From assembly GCA_964353635.1 (NCBI GenBank), contig CAYGVS010000015.1, forward strand, positions 1 to 26,010: a stretch of 26,010 bases of DNA. Direction: 5' to 3'. Below the pieces are notes generated by a model, which worked only from the letters and a program-made list of their open reading frames with translations, was not told where the DNA came from and did not search any database. Shown here piece after piece: positions 14,719 through 20,776 of this stretch; position 1 is the stretch's first letter, and every line of letters begins with the position of its first letter. The DNA comes from JAPLVB01 sp964353635. GTDB taxonomy: Archaea > Aenigmatarchaeota > Aenigmatarchaeia > QMZP01. A program made the translations under genes and the position numbers.

Positions 14719-14758
14719 CGCTATGGATAGAAGCCGGCTTCGCCGACTTCGACATCCA
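14719..14758 (-). other. Intron 1 of tRNA-Arg(UCG), in the D-loop
   Basis: These 40 bases lie between AATGGAT and AGAGC, between positions 20a and 21 of the tRNA. They fold into a strong hairpin: GAAGTCGGC-GAA-GCCGGCTTC with an outer TGGAT:ATCCA. Exon bases ATGG can pair with intron CCAT to form a four-base helix near the 5' splice site, a relaxed bulge-helix-bulge with an enlarged 3' bulge. The exact splice points are inferred from the cloverleaf. Confidence 0.75.
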
Positions 14759-14826
14759 ATCCATTGAGCTACGGGCCCATTAATGAATTCAAGAAATTAT
14801 TGAAAGGGCGCTTTAAATTAGGATTA

Positions 14827-14931
14827 TCAGCTCTCATTCACAAGCGTGTCCTCTAAGGCTATTATGGCCCCGACTGTGGTTATCACAAGCAATGCTATCA
14901 TGAGATATACGTAGAAAGTATACACGTCCAT
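14827..14931 (-). CDS. Single-pass membrane microprotein, 34 residues
   Basis: The frame begins MDVYTFYVYLMIALLVITTV and continues GAIIALEDTLVNES. One hydrophobic helix covers about residues 5-25, followed by a short acidic tail. A ribosome binding site-like GGGTGGT lies about five bases before the ATG, and a TATA-like ATATTAATATG near 14958-14968 fits a promoter. These three signals make a real gene likely despite its size. The partner is unknown; such proteins usually act as accessory subunits of membrane complexes. Confidence 0.6.
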   Translation of the reverse strand: MDVYTFYVYLMIALLVITTVGAIIALEDTLVNES

Positions 14932-15048
14932 ATTACCACCCTTATTTATTGACCATCATATTAATATTCCTTTCCCCTGGTATGAATATTCGCCAATTCC
15001 CTAACAAAACCAAAAGCCTACTTAATTAGCCAGCCAAATAATTCTATT

Positions 15049-15156
15049 ATGAAAGAATTTCCCTTGAGGAAGATGGTTCCGCTGCTGGCAGGCGCTTCAG
15101 GGCTGCTCATATTATTGATAGCCCTATTCTACTCGCAGTTGTCAGCTATGCTTTGA
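15049..15156 (+). CDS. Single-pass membrane microprotein, 35 residues
   Basis: The frame reads MKEFPLRKMVPLLAGASGL and LILLIALFYSQLSAML: a basic N-terminus followed by one hydrophobic helix (about 10-28). A TATA-like CTTAATTAG lies about 25 bases before the ATG, so transcription probably starts at the start codon. The stop is 13 bases before the ATG of the secreted beta-propeller gene, and that gap carries the AAGGAGGT ribosome binding site of the larger gene. The microprotein is thus the first gene of that operon and may help anchor or export its product. Confidence 0.6.
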   Translation: MKEFPLRKMVPLLAGASGLLILLIALFYSQLSAML

Positions 15157-15169
15157 AGGAGGTTATGCT

Positions 15170-17410
15170 ATGCACAGGAAAGGTTTGGCCCCACTGGCGA
15201 TTTTCGGCGTGATAGTCCTTGTCAGCCTTGGTGTTGTTTTTGCCCAGTATGTTATTAAAGGCCCGGTTGCATCCGGGCAAGAGCTGAAGCAATTCCAGTC
15301 CTGTGACCAAATCAAAAGCTTTCTGGAAGAGAACTCGGGCTCCGGATATGGCGGCTATTTCTCTGGCTTAACCTCGGGCACCAGGACTGTTATGGACAAC
15401 GCAATCGCCCCTGCGGCATCCGGAGGAGCTGAGAAGGGTGAGGGCGCTTCCCAGGCAGCCGCATCAGACTACTCCACAACCAACATCCAGGTCGAGGGAG
15501 TGGACGAGCCCGACATAGTCAAGAATGACGGGAAGTACATCTATACTGTTTCCGGCAGCCAGATTTTCATAATGGAGGCATACCCTGCTGAAGGCGCAAG
15601 GCTGCTTTCGACCATAAACTCCACAGGCGTGAGGAACATATTCATCAACGGCGACAGGCTTGTCGCGTTCGGCAATGACTATTCCTATAGCGAAGAGCCT
15701 GTCGTTGAGAAGATTGGGATATCCATGCCGCGGTATTACCCGGTCTATTCAGAAAAGACGTACATCCGTGTATATGATATTGCCGATAGGAAGAATCCAA
15801 CCCTTGCCAAGGATGCATCCATAGACGGATACTATTCTGATGCAAGGATGATTGGCGATTATGTGTATCTCATTGTGAACAAAGGAGTGAGCTATGGGGA
15901 CGGGGCTGTGCCCTTGCCAACAGTCACTTCGGGAGGAGTGTCCAAGCCTGCATGCGGATGCACAGACCTTTACTATACCGACATGCCTGATTACAGCTAC
16001 CAGTTCGTGACCATAGCTTCCCTGAACCTGAAGGATGATTCTGCAGAGCCGCAGACAAAGGTGATAATGTCAGGCTACACAGGAACCATATTCGTTTCCC
16101 AGCAGAACATCTACCTCTCTTACATGAAGCAGGTAAGTTATTGGGACCAGTCTGAAAGGCTAATTAATGCGATAAAACCACTTCTGCCTTCGGATGTTTC
16201 TTCAAGGATAACGGAAATCCAGTCATCTGATTCCTTAAGGGACGAGAAGATGCAGCAGATAGGCGAAGCTGTCCAGGACCACTACAACTCCCTTTCAGAG
16301 GATGAGAAGATGACATTCATGAAGGATGTGCAGGATGCTGTGCAGAACGTGTACGCTGAAATCCAGAAGGAGACCCAGAAGACTGTGATACAGAAGATAG
16401 GGATTGACAACGGCGACATAGAATACAAAGGGAAGGGGGAGGTGTCTGGCAGGCTGCTGAACCAGTTCTCCATGGACGAGCACAACGGCTACCTGAGGGC
16501 AGCCACCACAGTCGACAGCACATGGAACTGGAGGACAGGTGAGCAGTCAAGCCCGTCACAGAATAATGTCTATGTGCTTGACTCAGGCATGAACCTGGTT
16601 GGCAGCCTTGAGGACCTTGCTCCAGGAGAATCCATATACTCGGCAAGGTTCATAGGCGACAGGGCATACCTTGTCACGTTCAAGCGCGTGGACCCGCTCT
16701 TTGTGATAGACCTTTCAGACCCATCCAATCCAAGCCTGCTGGGAAAGCTGAAGATCCCAGGCTATTCAGATTACCTTCACCCGTATGATGAGAACCACCT
16801 GATAGGGATAGGGAAGGAAGTGAATGAGAGCATAGATGCGGACAAAGTGCACACCGATGACGCCGTCTACTACACGGCTATCCAGGGTGTCAAGCTCTCT
16901 CTGTTCGACGTCACAGACGTCTCCAACCCGCAAGAGATAGCCAAGTATGTGATTGGCGACAGAGGGACAGAATCAGCTGCCACAAGCGACCACAAGGCCT
17001 TCCTGTTCAGCAAGGACAGGAATCTCCTGGTGATTCCAATACAGCTCGCAGAGCTCAAACCCAACCAAAATATGGCAGATTATGGAGAGTACACCTTCCA
17101 GGGCGCATACGTCTTCTCGCTCGATTTGAACGGCTTCCAGTACAGAGGAAGGATAACGCATGCTGACCAGGAGACCGTTGACAAATCAGGGTATTACTGG
17201 TGGTCACCGTACACCATCCAGCGTTCCCTGTACATTGGCGAGAACCTGTACACTGTCTCGAGCGGCGTGGTGAAGGCGAATAGTTTGAGCGACCTCAGCG
17301 AGCTGGCTGCTGTTAAGCTCCCTGTTGAGCAACCGGAGATCTATCCACTTTACAAGAGTGGAACTGGAGGTGGAGTGGCGACAGGGATTGCCACACCACC
17401 CATGGAGTGA
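15170..17410 (+). CDS. Secreted beta-propeller domain protein
   Basis: The 746-residue protein begins MHRKGLAPLAIFGVIVLVSL, a membrane anchor or class III-like signal, followed by a Ser/Gly/Ala-rich linker. The conserved block TNIQVEGVDEPDIVKNDGKYIY (about 105-126) is the hallmark of the archaeal and bacterial secreted beta-propeller family. Blade-like repeats follow, for example VYDIADRKNPTLAKDASIDG, VIDLSDPSNPSLLGKLKIPG and LFDVTDVSNPQEIAKYVIG. A helical insertion at about 335-410 (RLINAIKPLL to KTVIQKIG) interrupts the blades. A strong AAGGAGGT site precedes the ATG. The protein likely works at the cell surface; its ligand is unknown. Confidence 0.88.
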   Translation: MHRKGLAPLAIFGVIVLVSLGVVFAQYVIKGPVASGQELKQFQSCDQIKSFLEENSGSGYGGYFSGLTSGTRTVMDNAIAPAASGGAEKGEGASQAAASDYSTTNIQVEGVDEPDIVKNDGKYIYTVSGSQIFIMEAYPAEGARLLSTINSTGVRNIFINGDRLVAFGNDYSYSEEPVVEKIGISMPRYYPVYSEKTYIRVYDIADRKNPTLAKDASIDGYYSDARMIGDYVYLIVNKGVSYGDGAVPLPTVTSGGVSKPACGCTDLYYTDMPDYSYQFVTIASLNLKDDSAEPQTKVIMSGYTGTIFVSQQNIYLSYMKQVSYWDQSERLINAIKPLLPSDVSSRITEIQSSDSLRDEKMQQIGEAVQDHYNSLSEDEKMTFMKDVQDAVQNVYAEIQKETQKTVIQKIGIDNGDIEYKGKGEVSGRLLNQFSMDEHNGYLRAATTVDSTWNWRTGEQSSPSQNNVYVLDSGMNLVGSLEDLAPGESIYSARFIGDRAYLVTFKRVDPLFVIDLSDPSNPSLLGKLKIPGYSDYLHPYDENHLIGIGKEVNESIDADKVHTDDAVYYTAIQGVKLSLFDVTDVSNPQEIAKYVIGDRGTESAATSDHKAFLFSKDRNLLVIPIQLAELKPNQNMADYGEYTFQGAYVFSLDLNGFQYRGRITHADQETVDKSGYYWWSPYTIQRSLYIGENLYTVSSGVVKANSLSDLSELAAVKLPVEQPEIYPLYKSGTGGGVATGIATPPME

Positions 17411-17419
17411 TACCATACA

Positions 17420-17441
17420 GCCCTGCAGGGGGCCTTTTATT
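17420..17441 (+). terminator. Probable terminator after the beta-propeller gene
   Basis: GCCC (17420-17423) pairs with GGGC (17430-17433), containing the palindrome CCCTGCAGGG, and is followed by CCTTTTATT. It lies ten bases after the stop codon, a typical place for an intrinsic stop signal; in archaea the T-run itself is usually decisive. Confidence 0.5.
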
Positions 17442-17468
17442 AGTCAGAAAACCAATAATATAGTAATT

Positions 17469-17641
17469 GCCTGCGGGCGTGGGGATGTGCCTGCCCAGGA
17501 AAAAGGCTCAAAATCCTGCTGGGACAGTGTCCTGCCAAGGCCCGGGGTTAATCTGAGGCCTTGCAAATCCATGATATATCTCTCAGGGGTATAGAATGGA
17601 GGTCTGGTTTCGGGGGATTTGCTTTCACCTGAGCGGCAGGC
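17469..17641. ncRNA. Candidate structured RNA in a 565-base gene-free gap
   Basis: The gap 17411-17975 holds no convincing gene. Within it, GCCTGC (17469-17474) and GCAGGC (17636-17641) close a region with perfect internal stems: CAAGGCC (17536-17542) with GGCCTTG (17557-17563), and GCAAATCC (17563-17570) with GGATTTGC (17615-17622). Shorter ones are GGGC:GCCC, CCCAG:CTGGG and GGAC-AGT-GTCC. The stems are compatible apart from one shared base. I find no hallmark of RNase P RNA, SRP RNA or tRNA, and the strand cannot be decided. AT-rich AATAATATA at 17454-17462 could be a promoter on the plus strand. The right part (17715-17975) contains only T-rich stretches. Confidence 0.4.
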
Positions 17642-17656
17642 ACGTTTGATTGGATG

Positions 17657-17714
17657 GAAGGCGTCTGAAAGAGAGAAGGCAACAAGAGTCGCCTTCAGAC
17701 CAAACGACGCCTTC
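17657..17714. repeat. Nested hairpin with arms identical to the tRNA intron hairpin
   Basis: GAAGGCGTC (17657-17665) and GACGCCTTC (17706-17714) are perfect 9-base arms. Inside them GAAGGC (17675-17680) pairs with GCCTTC (17691-17696), and GTCTGA can pair with TCAGAC as an alternative fold. The same 9-base arms close the hairpin at 14638-14659 in intron 2 of tRNA-Arg. Other short matches between the two places are TGGATAGAARCC and AATCGGCTTGG. Confidence 0.5.
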
Positions 17715-17975
17715 ATTCAAGAATCTGGTTTTTGGTCATGATAGAGGTATGTTAGTTTCAATATACTCAGACTTTTGGCTTTTTTCATATTCATCTATAG
17801 TCCGCCTGCGTTCGTTTTTTAGAAGCCATGCATCCATAGTTGGATAGAAACCAGAAATATCTCTTAAATTCCTCAAACTTTTATCCAATCGGCTTGGAGA
17901 AAAGAACATCCGTTATCAGGGCTCGCCCTCTATGGGTATATGAAAAATTGCAGAAGCCCCTTTTAAGGGAATGTG

Positions 17976-18488
17976 TCAGGCGCTTTTATGGGTTTTTTTG
18001 TCATGCACCTCTTTCCCTGCCGCTTGGGGCGCCTTCATCTTCTTCACGTCAGAAGCAAGGAAGTCGACTCTCTTCTTCAGCTCTTTGCCCGCTTTCGCCT
18101 GCCTCTTCACTTCCAAGGAAAGCGTTTTCTCCTGCTTCTTGAGGCCCGCGCCAATGGTCCTGTCCTGCCTCTTCATGTCAGCGGCAAGGGAGGATATCTC
18201 CTTCTTTAACTCGTCGCTGGCCTTCTTCTCGTTCTTCTCTTCTGCATCGATGGCGGACGCGGCTTTGCGCATCTCCTTGGCTATCTCGCTGTTCAGCTTC
18301 CACTGCCTCCTCATGTCGGATTTCTCGGCCTGCTGGAAGAACAGTATGGAAAGGATAACAAAGATGATGGATACACCTGCAAGCGGAATGTTGGTGCCGG
18401 CCATCGCAACGTACGGGCTCAGAAACGACCCGAGCAAGAAAATTATCGCTAATGAAATGCAAATCATCCCCAGAACCTTTGCGTTCAT
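17976..18488 (-). CDS. Two-helix membrane protein with long coiled coil
   Basis: The 170-residue protein has two hydrophobic helices (about residues 5-25 and 33-51) followed by a highly charged, almost cysteine-free cytoplasmic tail. The tail is rich in Lys, Glu and Ala with heptad spacing (KEMRKAASAIDAEEKNEKK, ELKKEISSLAADMKRQ and so on to the end), indicating a coiled coil. No family is recognised. A TATA-like AATATATTATAATC near 18512-18525 and a GGGTGA site before the ATG suggest its own promoter, though it also follows the surface-protein operon on the same strand. A scaffold or tether role is plausible but unproven. Confidence 0.65.
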   Translation of the reverse strand: MNAKVLGMICISLAIIFLLGSFLSPYVAMAGTNIPLAGVSIIFVILSILFFQQAEKSDMRRQWKLNSEIAKEMRKAASAIDAEEKNEKKASDELKKEISSLAADMKRQDRTIGAGLKKQEKTLSLEVKRQAKAGKELKKRVDFLASDVKKMKAPQAAGKEVHDKKTHKSA

Positions 18489-18548
18489 TGCTCACCCGCT
18501 TCTTCCTGATTATAATATATTATGTCAGGGGTGGAATTTAAAGAATGC

Positions 18549-20756
18549 CTATCGGGGTTCTTGAGCACCCTCCTGCTCCACGGGCTTTTTCCTGCTTCTC
18601 CTCTGCTTAGCTTCGGGCCTGGGCTCGAAGCCTTTCTTCTGGGCGGGCTTCTGGGCCGTGGGCCGCTTCTCCTCCGCCAGCTTATTGCGGAATTCTTCCA
18701 CGCTTTTGACGCATGTGTCCCCTGCATCCGCTCCGGGAGGGATGCTTGGTCGCTCTCTGGCATCCGTTCCTTTGTATTCCTTCTGGGACTTGCCCACGAT
18801 ATTATGGAAATCCTCCTCGCTCCTGATGAGCAAATCCTGTCTCTTCTGCTTTCCTGAGCGCCTTCTCAGGACAACTACAAGAGCAGCGACTAGGACAGTG
18901 ATCGCAGCAGCAAAACCGCCTATTATGCCCCAAACGACAGTATCAGCACCGATGGCAGCGGACCTCTCCATCCCCGCAACCTCGAACTCGGAGCTCGCAA
19001 CAGCAGCCTGATCCTCATACTCAACTATCACGAATGCGGAATATTTTCCAGGCTTGATGTCCCCGGGTATGGGTATGTTCTTGATGAAGGAGGCCTGCGT
19101 CTCCACAGCAAAGGTCTCCCTCTGGTTCACGATCTGCCTGTCATACATGTCCTTTATCACGTATGTTGCAGTCATGTCCATCTTCTTCTTGTCTCCGAGA
19201 TTGGTGAGCCTCACCTGGAGGGACAGGCCCGAACCCGGAATCACGGAAAGGAACTCACTTGGTATCTCAAGAGAGACATCAAAGAGCCCCTGCTTCTTTG
19301 AAACCTCCATCACCAAAGAGATCTGTTTGGTCATGTTCCCGGACCTTATGTAGACAGTCCCTGTGTGCACTCCAATCCCCATACTCTCAAGGGAAAGCAT
19401 GTGCAAATTCGCTGTCCTGGTTTCATTCGGGGCAAGAGTGAAGTTCTGTGGAAGGTCCAGGACAAAGTATTTCCCTTCTGACACCACTTCTGAAGTAAGG
19501 GAAATCTCTGCATTCCCCGTGTTCTTTATCGTGAACGAGGAGTTCCTGGTTTCTCCCTGCTTTACCAGGACCTTTATGAAATCAGTATCAATGGAGAAGT
19601 TCCTTGTCAGGCTGGCGCTTATGCTTGTTAAGTTTTGGATGGAGCCTCCGCTTCCGGAACTTCCTCCTGTATTACCTAGTGACGGAGCGACGTAATACCT
19701 TATCTGCCTGTCCTCCGTGGCATTCCAGTTCCCTGCGCTGTCATTCGCATGCGCCCTGAAATAGTAATATCCCTGTGAAAGGCTTATCATGGTCTTGTAG
19801 CAGTAGTTCCCGTCAACAGACATGGTCAGGTTAACCCATGCAGTGGAATGCCATTCCAGAATGCAGGCATCCAAGCTCTCGTTTGATGTCACGTTCACCG
19901 TAATCCAGTTGTTCGCTGTTGTGGACTGGTTGGCCGGGGTGGAGGCCGAGAACCACAGGTCAGGTGTTGTGAAGTCCACAGTGATCTTTCTCATTCCTGT
20001 GGCATTCAATCCTGACGTAGAACTCACCCATGCCTTGTAGAAATAATCCCCCTCTCCAAGGCCGCTTACATTCAGATAACAATTTCTCCCGTCCACCGCC
20101 ATGCTCAGGTTCTGCCACGTCCCGTTATGCCAGTCCAGAAGGCATGAATCCGAATCCGCCTCCGAGGAAACGTTCACAAGAATCCAGTCCTGGTTTGTGG
20201 AAGACTGGTTTTGAGGAGTAGGGGGTGAGAACCAGATATCCGAAGCAGATGAAATTCTGCAGCAGACCTGGGTTTGGTATTCTCCGCAGGAGCCCAGCAT
20301 AGCATTCGTAAGATTTCCTAGGGAAGCATTCGCTCCTGCCATGGAGGCCAGGCATTCGTAATCTGTCCCGCAGGAATCCCCCCAGAAACACTGGACTTCT
20401 TCTGCGCTGGAAGAAAGGCATACAGATACTGGATAGATGTCACCGGAGCCAGAATAGTTCCCTGCCTGCGCGTGCGCATTGGTCTGATTGGAAAGTCTTA
20501 GTACAACGGCCTGGCATCCGTAGCCCAGGCTTCCCGAGTCCGGGACGCAGCACACAGAATAAGGATAAGTCCCCAGGGATGCGTTCTGGACATGGGCGTT
20601 CTGAAATCCTCCTGTGCTGTTCTTGAGGTAGAATACAGGAGTCCCTGAGCATGAATCCGTTATGGAGCATGTGAGGCCTCCTGAAGCAGAGGAAGGCCGG
20701 ATAAGCACGCCTATAAGGATTAAGAATGCCGTTATAGCCAATATCTTCCTTTTCAT
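18549..20756 (-). CDS. Membrane-anchored surface protein with Ig-like and NEW3-like domains
   Basis: From ATG 20756 the protein has 735 residues: a signal peptide (MKRKILAITAFLILIGVLI), then a cysteine-rich region (about 28-170). Two tandem copies of a 90-residue Ig-like unit follow (about 173-355: DIWFSPPTPQNQSSTNQDWI and DLWFSASTPANQSTTANNWI, each with paired cysteines). Then come beta domains resembling NEW3 (FTIKNTGNAEISLTSEVVS, LQVRLTNLGDKKKMDMTA), a C-terminal transmembrane helix (about 608-631) and a basic, disordered cytoplasmic tail of about 100 residues. The many NxS/T sites suggest glycosylation. It lies 20 bases downstream of the adhesin gene. In-frame upstream codons overlap that gene and are rejected because the signal peptide starts here. 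Confidence 0.75.
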   Translation of the reverse strand: MKRKILAITAFLILIGVLIRPSSASGGLTCSITDSCSGTPVFYLKNSTGGFQNAHVQNASLGTYPYSVCCVPDSGSLGYGCQAVVLRLSNQTNAHAQAGNYSGSGDIYPVSVCLSSSAEEVQCFWGDSCGTDYECLASMAGANASLGNLTNAMLGSCGEYQTQVCCRISSASDIWFSPPTPQNQSSTNQDWILVNVSSEADSDSCLLDWHNGTWQNLSMAVDGRNCYLNVSGLGEGDYFYKAWVSSTSGLNATGMRKITVDFTTPDLWFSASTPANQSTTANNWITVNVTSNESLDACILEWHSTAWVNLTMSVDGNYCYKTMISLSQGYYYFRAHANDSAGNWNATEDRQIRYYVAPSLGNTGGSSGSGGSIQNLTSISASLTRNFSIDTDFIKVLVKQGETRNSSFTIKNTGNAEISLTSEVVSEGKYFVLDLPQNFTLAPNETRTANLHMLSLESMGIGVHTGTVYIRSGNMTKQISLVMEVSKKQGLFDVSLEIPSEFLSVIPGSGLSLQVRLTNLGDKKKMDMTATYVIKDMYDRQIVNQRETFAVETQASFIKNIPIPGDIKPGKYSAFVIVEYEDQAAVASSEFEVAGMERSAAIGADTVVWGIIGGFAAAITVLVAALVVVLRRRSGKQKRQDLLIRSEEDFHNIVGKSQKEYKGTDARERPSIPPGADAGDTCVKSVEEFRNKLAEEKRPTAQKPAQKKGFEPRPEAKQRRSRKKPVEQEGAQEPR

Positions 20757-20776
20757 GCCAATGCTTTCCCTTTTGG

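Larger units (their letters stand above)
14552..14778 (-). tRNA. tRNA-Arg(UCG) interrupted by two introns
   Basis: Exons 14778-14759, 14718-14680 and 14565-14552 join to a perfect 73-base cloverleaf. The acceptor stem is GGGCCCG:CGGGCTC (one G-U), the D-stem GCTC:GAGC with loop AATGGATA, and the anticodon stem TTCGG:CCGAA with loop CTTCGGA (anticodon TCG at 14705-14703). The variable loop is GGGTT, the T-stem GAGGG:CCCTC with loop TTCGAAT, and the discriminator is A; no CCA is encoded. T8, A14, G18-G19, A20, T33, T54-T55-C56 and A58 are in place, and A20 suits arginine. A TATA-like TTTAAA near 14815 lies upstream. The anticodon loop itself has no intron. Confidence 0.9.

Noticed and set aside
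17469..17641. RNase P or SRP RNA
   Set aside because: I looked for the conserved RNase P GGAAAGTCC/ACAGAA elements and the SRP GGAAGG...AGCAGCC loop on both strands and found neither.
17444..17716. 90-codon frame on the minus strand in the structured gap
   Set aside because: It runs through the perfect stems, has unnatural composition and no convincing promoter or ribosome binding site; the stems explain the sequence better.
18522..19011. Long plus-strand frames across the surface-protein gene
   Set aside because: They are shadows of the high-information minus-strand gene, which has a signal peptide, repeats and a membrane anchor.
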